Assembly: GCF_024323335.1 (NCBI RefSeq)
Contig: NC_066585.1
Span: 346,138,846-346,202,845 of the forward strand
Origin: Lathyrus oleraceus
Taxonomy: Eukaryota > Streptophyta > Magnoliopsida > Fabales > Fabaceae
Direction of reading: 5' to 3'
DNA length: 64,000 nt
The translations under genes were made by a program, and so were the position numbers. Of this stretch, positions 33,345-44,422 are shown piece by piece. The notes under the pieces were generated by a model. That model was not told where the DNA came from. It did not search any database and worked only from the letters and a program-made list of their open reading frames with translations. Within the stretch, counting starts at the first letter, position 1. Every line of letters starts with the position of its first letter.

Positions 33345-33639
33345 TGTCGCATCCGCGAAAAACAACCGGCGGGCTAAAACAAAAACAACACAGAGTCGCC
33401 ACCGTGCGTTATTTATCCCAAAAGAGGGAAAGGAAACGCTCAGAGTAAACCTGGGAAAAGCATGGTCTCGCGACCAAAGAGAATGGGATCGGGAGTCGGT
33501 TATGCGAAGGGAAGGTATTAGCACCCCTACGCATCCGTCGTACTCGACGGGATCCACGCTCTAAAAGAAAGAAAAGGTTGCTAAAACAAACATCACACAC
33601 ACACACTGAAAACAACACAGATGGGAGAAGAGGGGAGAG

Positions 33640-33987
33640 GGCTCGCTAGGATATCGCATCCTATGCCTACGTATCTCGTCTGGAACGAGAATCAGAGCTG
33701 CCGTAGTTCGGCTCACACACGCCAAACAAGACACACACAAACACAGGCAAACCTGGAACCCGAACGCCAATCGCTGGACTTACATCGGCTTCCGAACCAA
33801 ACAAACACACTCAGGATACGGACAGCCAATCGCTGGGCTTACATCCATATCCTGACACACAAGAGGGTTAACAAGCAAACACACACAAAAAGAAAAAAAA
33901 GTGCCCGAAGAGACCTCGCACGGTCTCCTGCCTACGTACCTCATCTGGTATGAGGATCAGGGCGACGTAGTTCCCCTGAACGGGAAA
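33640..33987 (-). other. Structured modules 1 and 2, Ogre-2 3' LTR
   Basis: On the minus strand, module 1 (~33987-33903) has CCTCAT/ATGAGG and GAGACC-gtgcga-GGTCTC; module 2 (~33714-33640) has CTCGT-tccag-ACGAG and TAGGAT-gcgat-ATCCTA. Both stems that differ from Ogre-1 differ on both sides, keeping the pairing. Confidence 0.7.
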
Positions 33988-36540
33988 GAAATTCTAACCA
34001 GACACAAAGGGAGACACACTACTAGGGAGCTGTACTCTAGCCTAGATGTTATCATGCATCATTGCCCTATGTTATGGTTTCTATCTACTTGCACAACAGC
34101 AAGCTAATCCTAACCAGGAAAAAGCAAAGCATGCAAGCATAATCAAACATTCATAGTTAGCACACACTATATACAGACAGATATGGGCTCAATCAAGGGT
34201 TAAGTTGAAAAAGCAACACAACTGTGTCAGGGTGGTGTTAGCTCTTAACCCTGACATTGAGAGTCAGGGTGAAGCCAGATGAAATGGAAGTGAGGGGTGT
34301 GCCTCACAGCTCTTATCCCTGGCCAGGGAGAGCTTCAGACAAAGGAGTGTGGGTTCAGAAAGTGGGAACCCTTCTACACTCATGACTCTGACTCAACTGT
34401 ACAACTGTACATGAATCTTGGGTTTATATCCCAATGCATCAACACAGTGGTGTGAGCAGAGGGACGACTCAACAAGAATAGCAGGGGATGGATTGCACAT
34501 CCCTTGGGTTCTGCCAATTGCCTTAATCAAGGTCTTTTCCTGCTTGGGGACAAAAATAAACAAGCACAAACATTGCCTCTTAAGGAGGACTTCAGACAGT
34601 TGCCTGGCCAAGTAACAGGCCAGGTCTTCCAGACTACATGGAGAAAAGAAATTCTACCTCAATTGGTTTATACAACCAAGCAGCAGCACAGCAAGTTCTC
34701 AAAGAACTATTAGCAACTAATGTACCTGAAATCAATCAAATACAGTCAGTATACCAATCACAAAGTCAAAACAGACAGATAAGAACCAACAGTCAACACA
34801 ATCAGACAATGCACTATGCAATGCACAATCAACTCAAGTGAGCCAAGCATCCTACAAAATAAACCAAGTTAGTCCATAACAAGCATATAAACCAAGCTCA
34901 ATCAACTTGAATTAATCTCCTTAAAGCATTTGCTTCTTCAACCTGAAAATCACATTCAAACATGAGAAACAAGACCACTAGGACAAGCCTAGGGTCCAAA
35001 GGAGATGAAAAATTCAAAACAGCAAGTGAAAATTAACCAGAATCAAGATAAATCACTCCAGAAAAAAGTCCAATTGGTCTCACATCAAAACTATGTACCA
35101 AATTCATTTTATGAACAAAACATGTCAAACTATGCACTTTGGAATCACATTGGAGCAAACAGAATGATCACAATCAAACCAATACCAAAATGGCTCAATA
35201 AATTCCCAGAAAATTCAAGCTTAAATAGAACACATTCAATGAGCAACATACCAATTTTCATTCTATTTGGACCAGAGGAAGTATGGAAATTAAATTCACT
35301 AAATCAAGTCATGCTTATACAAGTCCAAACAAGGCCACAAATCATGTATCAACTTTAGGCAAGTGTACAACAGAAATGGCATAGGATAAATGAACCACAC
35401 CAAAGCCAAAATGAAATTAAACAGGTTAAGAATCAATCCACAAAGTTTCAGCTTCATGTGATAAGGCATGGGAATCCACAAAAGACACATTCAAACAATC
35501 CCTAGCCAAATAATTTTTCCACACGTGCACAATTTGATTAAAAATCACCATAAAATCCAGCACATCACAAGGAGAATGGCACAAAAAATTGCATCAAATT
35601 TAGATCAAAATTGAAGGAGTTATCATTTTTTGAAGATTGATGATCAAAATGAAATAAAAATTTGAAAAGGAAAAGAAATGAAATGATTTTAAATGCTGCA
35701 GTGGCAAAAGCGTAAATAAGACGCTCACTAAATGAAACGTTGCATTTCATTTAGTGAGGTGGCAACACGCGAGTGGCTAGCGAACACGGTAAACACCATT
35801 TTGAAATCAAAAGCGAGGCAGACGGATCAAATAGCAAACTGGCAGCGTTCTTGAGCATGTTCATACACATTCATCGTTCCAGAAAATCCACATGAACAAA
35901 TTTGCACGAAAATGGACAAACTATATATCACTGAACCTGTCTAATCACGTACATCAAGAATATCACCATGATTTAGCCTAATTCCTAACATGCTGAACAA
36001 ATCGATCAAAAGAAACTTTCACATCTAATCTTAAATTCCAGATTTCTCACTCGATTCTTAATGAAATTCAAGACTACAAGTTGCATGCTACTCTATGATC
36101 TAAGATCTACACAAGCCATATCGTAATTACAAAAATTATTGAGATCGAATTCCAACCTCTTGGAGATAGCAGTGCTGGATTCGCGCGTTTCAAGATGCCA
36201 ATTGCCAAAACAGAAGTTGAATGATGCTCTATGAAGTGAATGGAGTGGATCTTGTAGCTCAATTGTGCACCAGTTCCAAGAATGCTCAAACCGCCATGGA
36301 TGAACTTGATGATGACAGCTGCGAATCTTCAATTATTTGGCTAAGGTTTTGTGAAACAGTTCTTCAATAATACCTGTAGAAGATAGATCAAACAAGAACC
36401 AGCAAAGAGAGTGAAGAAATTCAATGGAAAAGTGAAAAAAAGTTTGAAAAAGTGTTGAAGAAAATTGAGAGAATTTGGTAAATTTTTTGTTAGATCTGAG
36501 AAATGAGATTTTGATTAGGAGAAACAGTTATGATTAGGGA

Positions 36541-36550
36541 CTTTATATGG
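36541..36550 (-). promoter_or_regulatory. TATA-like box, Ogre-2 3' LTR
   Basis: CCATATAAAG on the minus strand, aligned with the boxes in the other LTRs. Confidence 0.5.
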
Positions 36551-37445
36551 TGTGCTAATCAATTTGTTAATCAAGATTAGCAAGAATGATGTGAATTAGT
36601 GAAATGCAATTTCATGTCAAATGGCCAAAATGACCTTTTCGAAATGCAGCCAATGTAACAGTAAAAATGCAATGCAAACAAGTCATATTTTCTGTTTATG
36701 ATGTATTGGAAATGGTTTTGAGTGAAAATTACATGTATTTTTCAAAAACACCTTTTTTCCCACCAAAATGCAAATTAGTTCACTTGAAAAATGGACTTTT
36801 GCTATGATGATTTTTGATAAAATATGATGATGCATCATGAAAGTACATGTCAAATGTGGTTTGCTCAAAAAAGAATCACCCAATTTGACCTTTCCATTCA
36901 AAAGTTATGGCACTTGGAATTTCAACTTTTTCTGAAAATGATTTGATCACAACTTGCCAATCACACATGAGAAATGAGTGTTCTTGGACTTTTTGGAAAG
37001 GTGAGAGCAAGATCTTCAACTTTCATGTTGAACAAAATTTCATTTGAAGCATTTTTGGACACGTAATTTTGAGGAGAACAACTTTCCATTTTTGGCAATT
37101 TGCAATTACAAGTCACTTTCTATTTTTGGAAAGTTTCCATCTGACTTTATTTTCTTCATTCTTGATGTTTGAAATGCCAAATGAAACTTGTCTAGACATG
37201 AATGAAGTGTCTCTAACTCTCTCCCACCTCCAAGTCCATCAATTCAGGCACAGTTGACCACAGTTGACTTTCCTGACTGATAGATGAATCTGGCTATGCA
37301 CTGATCAAATTGAGCTTCAAACTCCTGATGCCATGGCTCAATGATGAAACCCTAGCTTCCATAAGCTCAAAATAATCATATGATGACCCCCATATCCATT
37401 GAAAACCCCATCTCCTTGCCAAGCCCTGATTGGCACAATACAACT

Positions 37446-37478
37446 GATTAGGGTTGACCAGAGGTCAGAACTCTAATC
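37446..37478. promoter_or_regulatory. Palindromic double telobox (Ogre-2 3' LTR)
   Basis: GATTAGGGTTGACC...GGTCAGAACTCTAATC; one C-to-T change breaks one pair in the outer arm. Confidence 0.65.
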
Positions 37479-37811
37479 TCAAGGTATCTGATCATGAACA
37501 ATGAACCTCTTGGTGATGACAAGACCATCATGATGATGATGTACCATTTCAACCAAGATAAAGCTCAACCTCCTTGAGAAATCATTAAACCCTAATTTGA
37601 ATCACAAACCCTCAGATGGCTAGTGATCAATTCAATCAATGAAACCCTCAGCTTGCATCTTAACCTCTTATCTTCTGATCAAGACCTAGGAGGATGATTT
37701 GCACAAAGTAGTCACATGATATGCAACATGCTAATGACTAATGACCTAAGAAATGCAATGCAATATGTTAAGCTAGTCCCAAGAGAGGAGGGCAAATTTT
37801 GAGGTGTTACA

Positions 37812-37829
37812 GCTGCCCCTATTCAATCC
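37812..37829 (-). promoter_or_regulatory. Polypurine tract of Ogre-2
   Basis: Minus strand ends AATAGGGGCAGC against the TGTAACACC of the 3' LTR, identical to Ogre-1. Confidence 0.75.
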
Positions 37830-38110
37830 ACTGTGAACCTGTCGATATGAACAGCCTCGGCTTTCAGATGATCAGGATGAAGAGTGATTGAATACCAAGA
37901 ACAGACGAACAATTTGCACTCTGATGGGAAATTATTAACAACGCCTGTCAGAATCGGCAAATAAGCGATCTTGAAAGAAGCATCCGTCTGGTACGGAGAA
38001 AATCGGCCGGAATGCCGAAACAGAAATGTCGACCTGGATACCAAAATAAATGGTAACGCAGGGATAACCATGGCCTGAACACCTGAGGGAATTAGCCTGA
38101 ATGCCACCTT

Positions 38111-38263
38111 GGTCTGAACACCTCTTCGGTCTGGATACCACTTCGGTCTGGACACCACTTCGGTCTGGACACCACTTCGGTCTGGACACCACTTCGGTCT
38201 GGATACCACTTCGGTCTGGATACCGCTTCGGTCTGGACACCACTTCGGTCTGGATACCGGGAA
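38111..38263 (-). repeat. 17-bp minisatellite, nine units (Ogre-2)
   Basis: On the plus strand GGTCT starts at 38111, 38128, 38145, 38162, 38179, 38196, 38213, 38230 and 38247, an exact 17-bp step. The unit (CACTTCGGTCTGGACAC) is a shortened relative of the 38-39-bp unit in Ogre-1. Confidence 0.95.
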
Positions 38264-38315
38264 ACTGGCCGGATTGCCGCAAGCTGCATCGAGCTAATCG
38301 TCGTGAGCTTCTTCG

Positions 38316-38700
38316 ATCTGGAAATCGGAAACTGGCCGGAGTGCCACAAGTTCTTCGTCCTGATTGTTGAGAACTTCTTCGATCTGGAAATCGGAAATTG
38401 GCCGGAGTGCCACAAGTTCTTCGTCCTGATTGTTGAGAACTTCTTCGATCTGGGAATCGGAAACTGGCTGGAATGCCACAAGTTCTTCGTCCTGATTGTT
38501 GAGAACTTCTTCGATCTTGGAATCGGAAACTGGCCGGAATGCCACAAGTTCTTCGTCCTGATTGTTGAGAACTTCTTCGATCTGGGAATCGGAAACTGGC
38601 CGGAATGCCACAAGTTCTTCGTCCTGATTGTTGAGAACTTCTTCGATCTGGGAATCGGAAACTGGCCGGAATGCCACATCGATCTGGATACCCGCCTCGG
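38316..38700 (-). repeat. 66-bp minisatellite, six units (Ogre-2)
   Basis: GCCGGA (or GCTGGA) recurs at 38335, 38401, 38467, 38533, 38599 and 38665, each 66 bp apart, with few differences between units. Homologous to 18522-18733. The 66-bp period keeps all frames open and explains long spurious ORFs on both strands. Confidence 0.95.
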
Positions 38701-39224
38701 TCTGGACACCGGAAAACTTCCATGCCTGTCAGCATCGGCGAAAAGGAATAGTGATACATGAGACGGCACGCGTGCCACAACGACCCACGCTGAGGATAAC
38801 AAGCCCTGAGCCGACTGCTCTCTATTCAACCCTGGCAGACAAACACTTCGCGTTTAGCTGGGGATTATCTCTTTCTTGTTTTTCTTTTTGGACCCCGAAA
38901 CTTTTCTGACCATCATTTCCATCTCTGCTCGACAGAAACTCTTCCTCCAATATCGCACTACTGGGGGAATACTGCTGATACAGTACCAAACTCCTCGGAG
39001 TAGCATCTTCCTTTTGGGCGAACCACCTCTCAAACAATAACCACGGTCTGAGACTAGCTTATGCTTGCAATATGATGCATGATTGACTTTTTTAGCGCAA
39101 TGCTCCATAATCATGGAAATGCTACGCGATTTATCATGCAATATGCTATGCTTATTTTTCATGATGAATGTATAAAAAGCATCCCCCTCAAGGGACTTTT
39201 CTGGGGAGCTCGAGACACTCTGTT

Positions 39225-39594
39225 GAGGAACTCGCCAATACTCCGACTCCACCCTGCTGGGGAATAGCGCTGCTACTGGGAAAAGGCAACCCTTGCTGGG
39301 GAAAAACCTCCTTTGCACCCGATCCGCTTGGGGAATTGCCGGGGAAAGATCCACCAATGCACTCTGTGGGGATACAACAGTCTTTGACTTGCTGGGGATA
39401 TCAACACTCCAGACTCTGCTCGAGACACCACCGCACACAGATACTTCCGCTGGGAAAACTGCAACCTTCAGACCTGGCGACTGGGGAAGCATCGATCTGA
39501 AACCTGTTGGGGATAACCATCTTGACCCTGCTAGGGAATCCACATACCTTGAATCTGCTGGGGAGTTAGTCCTTCCGACTCTGCTTGGGGAGGA
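39225..39594 (-). repeat. ~27-bp array of PBS-complementary motifs (Ogre-2)
   Basis: On the plus strand CTGGGGA-type cores lie near 39257, 39296, 39327, 39366, 39391, 39481, 39507, 39531, 39558 and 39585; the best is CCGACTCTGCTTGGGGA at ~39577-39593. Read on the element's own strand these are TCCCCAGCAGAGTCGG-like, complementary to its PBS at 48865-48882. Confidence 0.7.
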
Positions 39595-40645
39595 GGACAG
39601 TCTGGTTCTGAACACCCGTCGACTCGTCGAACCATGTCATCCATCATTCAAATCCATTGTCAGCTTTCCAATTTTGAGAACTCCCAGACTCGTCTGGACC
39701 TTTTCTGCTCCATCATCTTGTATTCCAAACCGCTCCGTACTCGACGGAGAGCGAACTCCTGGGATTTACACAAACTTTTCAATCTTCCGACTTTGAAGAG
39801 TCTTCTTGATTAATTCCAAGGATCGTCGTACATCCCTCGTCGTCCTATCACCATTCTTCAATTCATTCGTCCCTGACTGGACTCCACGGGGATTTATTTT
39901 GTCAAAAGCTTCCACATCACATCCTGCAGGTGAGTGAAAATATCTAACAGTTCCTGCAAAAGAGATCGTTAGATAAAACCGTGCCCCAGGCGTATCAAGA
40001 TTTCAACACTTGGGTCACTCAACCTTCCGAATAAGATTTGAAACTTTCAATCTTATAAGCATGCATTGGAAAGGACCTGTATGTCTTAAAATGCAAGATT
40101 CTTTATCAAAATAATCGGGTGTTTTTGCAATCAAAGCGGTAATGAAAAACAAAAACAAAAATTATTTGACTGAATATGCATTTTATTGATTGGAAAGTGT
40201 GGCTCAAATTGAGCAATACAAAGGAAGCAATTCCTGAAAAGAGGTAATTGCGCACAAAAGGAAAAATCTATCCTAATGGCAATGTGAAACCCATGATCTC
40301 ATCGAGTTCCAACTCGGTTACACCCCATATGTCCTCAGACTCTCCATGCTTTCTGCCTTCTGAATAAGACGCTTTTGATTGATCCCTACCGGGTATTATC
40401 CATGATGCCTTAACCAAAGCGCAAATGATCATGCCAGACGCAGCTGTTCGTTTCAATCCCTCTTTTGCCTGGACCGCCCTTTCGGGTTTTCAGTCCACCG
40501 GGATACCCTTTTTTTGCCCAAGTCTCCTTTTCAGGTTTTTGACTTGCCGGGTGTACAGTTTTTTCTTTTTATCCCTAATTTTTGCCCGAACCTTTTCTTT
40601 CTGTTTTTTTTGTTCGCCGGGATGCCCATTTTTGCCTGGACTATT

Positions 40646-43600
40646 TTATTCTTTTCGTCCAGCGGGTCTTTTTATACGAAGTATTTTTTTAACTGCGCCC
40701 GCATTCACAGGGGATGGAAAATCTTCACCATCCATGGTCGTCAACAACAAGGCTCCGCCAGAGAAGACCTTCTTGACCACGAATGGACCTTCATAATTAG
40801 GTGTCCACTTGCCCCTTCGATCGTTTTGAGGAGGAAGGATCCTTTTCAGCACCATATCACCTACGTGATATACCCGAGGTCGTACCTTTCTGTCAAAAGC
40901 ACGCTTCATCCGTTGCTGGTATAACTGCCCATGACAGATGGCTGCCACCCTCTTTTCCTCAATCAGGCTTAACTCCTCATACCGGGTCCTTACCCATTCA
41001 GCCTCTTGCAATTTCACGTCCATCAGGACTCTCAACGAGGGAATTTGAACCTCAACTGGTAGCACAGCTTCCATCCCATATACCAACGAGAAAGGCGTTG
41101 CCCCGGTAGATGTACGCACCGATGTTCGATACCCATGCAATGCAAACGGCAACATCTCATGCCAGTCTTTATAGGTCACCACCATCTTTTGCACAATCTT
41201 CTTGATGTTCTTATTGGCTGCCTCAACCGCCCCATTCATCTTCGGACGATAGGGAGAAGAATTGTGATGCTCGATCTTGAATTCCCGGCACAGTTCTGCC
41301 ATCATTTTGTTATTCAAATTAGAACCATTATCAGTAATGATTCTCTCGGGAACCCTATATCGGCAAATGATGTCTCTCTTGAGAAACCTGGCAACGACCT
41401 GCTTCGTCACGTTCGTATAAGAGGCTGCTTCAACCCACTTGGTGAAGTAATCAATAGCCACTAATATGAACCGATGCCCATTCGAAGCCGTAGGCTCAAT
41501 CTTTCCGATCATATCAATGCCCCACATAGCAAACGGCCATGGAGACGACATTAAACTCAACGGATTTGGAGGCACGTGCACCTTGTCAGCATAAATCTGG
41601 CATTTATGACACTTCCGCACGAAATTGAAACATTGGGCCTCCATTGTCATCCAATAATAACCTGCCCTCAGCAGCTTCTTCACCATTGCATTCCCACTGG
41701 CATGGGTACCGAACGATCCTTCATGAACCTCTTTCATCAATTGGCTTGCTTCTCTGTTATCAACACATCTGAGCAAGACCCAATCGAAATTCCTCTTGTA
41801 CAGAACCCCATCCTTATTCAGATAGAACACCATGGCCAACCTCCGCAGAGTCTTTCGGTCCTTCTTCGATGCTCCCTCAGGATACTCTTGCGTCTCCAGA
41901 TAGCGCTTGATATCGTAATACCACGTCTTCTCATCATCAGGCGTTGTATTAACAGCAAACACATAAGTCGGTCTATCCAGACGACCTATCTCAACACTGG
42001 GGAACTGATTCCACCATTGCACCTTAATCAAGGCAGCCAGAGTAGCCAAGGCATCTGCCAAAGGATTCTCTTCTCTGGGCACATGATGCATCTTCACCTT
42101 GGTGAAAAACGTCAACAATCTCCTCGTATAATCCCGATATGGAACTAAATGAGATTGATGCGTATACCATTTTCCGTTAACTTGATTTACCACCAGAGTT
42201 GAATCTCCATATATGACAAGGTTCTTGATCCTCAAATCAATCGCCTCTTCAATCCCCAATATGCAAGCTTCATATTCAGCCACGTTGTTGGTGCACTCAA
42301 ATGTTAGCCGGGCAGCAAAAGGAATATGGGATCCTTTCGGCGTAACCAAAACAGCACCAACACCGCTACCATTCACGTTAACGGCCCCATCAAACATCAG
42401 AATCCATTCGGATTCAGGGTCAGGCCCCTCCTCCGGGATTGGTTCCTCACAATCTTTCGATTTGAGAAACATGATGTCCTCATCAGGGAATTCAAACTTC
42501 ATCGGTTGATAATCATCAATGGGTTGCTGGGCGAGGTAATCAGACAATACACTCCCCTTGATTGCTTTCTGAGAAGTATATTGTATATCATATTCTGTCA
42601 AAATCATTTGCCATCTCGCAACCCGTCCGGTCAATGCTGGCTTTTCAAAAATGTACTTGATTGGATCCATCTTGGAAATCAATAAAGTGGTATGAACCAG
42701 CATGTACTGCCTTAGTCGGCGAGCAGCCCAGACCAAAGCACAGCAAGTTTTCTCGAGCAGTGAATATCTTGTTTCACAATCGGTAAACTTTTTGCTAAGG
42801 TAGTATATGGCATGCGCTTTTCGACCAGACTCGTCATGCTGCCCCAATACACACCCCATAGACCCCTCGAGGACCGTCAGGTACAGAATTAACGGTCTTC
42901 CCTCCACAGGAAGCATCAGAATCGGAGGCTCCTGCAAATATTCTTTTATTTTTTCAAATGCCGCTTGGCAATCATTATTCCACCTGACCGTTTGATCTTT
43001 TCTCAACAACTTGAAAATCGGTTCACACGTGGCTGTTAGGTGAGATATGAACCGTGAAATGTAGTTCAATCTACCTAAGAAACCACGAACCTCTTTCTCT
43101 GTTCTCGGTTCAGGCATTTCTCTTATCGCTTTTACTTTAGCAGGATCAACCTAGATTCCTTTCTCACTTACAATAAACCCCAGCAATTTACCGGACCGCA
43201 CTCCGAAAGTGCACTTATTCGGATTCAACCTCAGTCTGAATTGTCTCAGCCGGTCGAATAACTTGGCCAGATCTACCAAATGCCCCTCTTCTGTTTGGGA
43301 TTTTTCTATCATGTCATCAACATAGCATTCAATTTCATGATGAATCATATCATGAAACAAAGTCACCATGGCCCTCTGATAAGTAGCACCGGCGTTCTTG
43401 AGACCGAATGGCATCACCTTGTAACAAAAGGTGCCCCACGGTGTAATGAACGTTGTTTTCTCCATATCATCTGGCGACATTTTGATTTGATTATAGCCAG
43501 AAAAGCCATCCATGAAGGAAAACACCGAGAATTGAGCCGTATTGTCTACCAACACGTCAATGTGAGGTAATGGAAAATCATCTTTCGGCCTAGCTCTGTT

Positions 43601-44153
43601 CAGATCTCGGTAATCCACACACATTCTCACTTTACCATCTTTCTTCGGGACTGGCACAATGTTCGCGACCCAAGGCGGATAATTAGTGACAGCAAGGAAA
43701 CCAGCATCCCACTGCTTCTGCACTTCCTCTTTAATCTTCATCGCCATATCAGGTCGAGTTCTGCGCAACTTCTGCTTCACTGGAGGACACTCTGCTCTCA
43801 ACGGTAGCTTATGCACAACGATATCGGTATCCAACCCTGGCATATCTTGATAAGACCAGGCAAAGATGTCGACATACTCTTTCAACAATGCCACCATTCT
43901 GCTCTTGACACTTGCCTCCAAAGCAGCCCCGATTTTCACTTCTTTCTTGACCTCGTCGGTACCCAGATTCACAACCTCAATCGGTTCCTCATGCGGCTGA
44001 ATTACCTTCTCCTCTTGTTTCAACAACCTGGCTAACTCCCCTGGCAGTTCACAATCTTCTTCGTCTTCTTCTTCAGCATGATAGATCGGATTGTCGAAGT
44101 CATACGAGGGTGTAACAGGATTGTTATCAATTAGATCCGGAGAATGATCGCAT
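40646..44153 (-). pseudogene. Ogre-2 pol: RT, RNase H, aRNase H, integrase
   Basis: Exon 2 starts at 44153 on the minus strand after the predicted intron. RT carries YVDDM (~43310-43330); the first RNase H lies at ~42870-42530; the Tat-type second RNase H has intact MFDGA (~42390); integrase has HHCC, GIDMIG and ITDNGSN as in Ogre-1. One nonsense codon, TAG at 43151-43153 (GAG in Ogre-1), divides the frame. An extra A in an A-run near 40690 shifts the extreme C-terminus so that it reads on to 40646. Apart from these two breaks the frame is intact, which fits a young copy. Integrase residue changes such as CRYRVPE versus CRYGVPE are single-site differences. Confidence 0.93.
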
Positions 44154-44422
44154 CTGCATGAATGTGGATTCATGCATTGCTTAGAACCGGAACGAGACAA
44201 ATTGAAAAAGAAAAATGAAAACATTGCCATTTTTATTTTTATTTTAAACTGCAAAAATAAATGAAAAACAGGGAACACCGCTTTTAACTGAAAAACATCC
44301 TTTTATTGATGATGCAAAACTTGCAAATTTTAAACATGAGGTGGCCCTTACAATGAACCATTACGTGTCGGGCAACACGTATGGCTTTCATGCATATAAA
44401 ATTAAAACAGGAAAAATATTAC
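44154..44422 (-). other. Predicted intron between protease and RT (269 bp), Ogre-2
   Basis: Minus strand donor GA/GTAATA at 44422, overlapping the gag-pro stop TAA; acceptor TTCATGCAG ending at 44154. The phase matches on both sides and the arrangement is the same as Ogre-1 12648-12925. Confidence 0.7.

Larger units (their letters stand above)
33345..37811 (-). mobile_element. 3' LTR of Ogre-2 (4467 bp)
   Basis: Minus strand TGTAACACC starts at 37811, ending ...GATGCGACA at 33345. Compared with the 5' LTR it lacks ~383 bp at 35475/35478 (present at 51016-51400). It contains two structured modules: module 2 at ~33640-33714 and module 1 at ~33903-33987; module 3 is absent in this element. The palindrome is at 37446-37478 and the TATA-like box at ~36541. 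About 1% divergence from the 5' LTR over the terminal ~560 bp by eye. Confidence 0.95.
37812..40645 (-). other. Ogre-2 3' untranslated region
   Basis: Between integrase and 3' LTR on the minus strand. In element order: purine-rich repeats (~40660-40440), plain sequence, PBS-complementary array (~39594-39225), plain sequence, 66-bp array (38700-38316), 17-bp array (38263-38111), polypurine tract (37829-37812). The layout is the same as Ogre-1, but the arrays differ in type and copy number. Confidence 0.85.

Noticed and set aside
38316..38700. CRISPR-like array of regularly spaced repeats
   Set aside because: Units are head-to-tail with no unique spacers, in a plant retrotransposon 3'UTR.
37935..38829. 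Repeat proteins of 245-281 aa on the minus strand and frames on the plus strand
   Set aside because: Same minisatellite effect in the Ogre-2 3'UTR.
39168..39796. Plus-strand frames of 110-167 aa
   Set aside because: Antisense to the Ogre-2 3'UTR and made of the degenerate PBS-complementary array.
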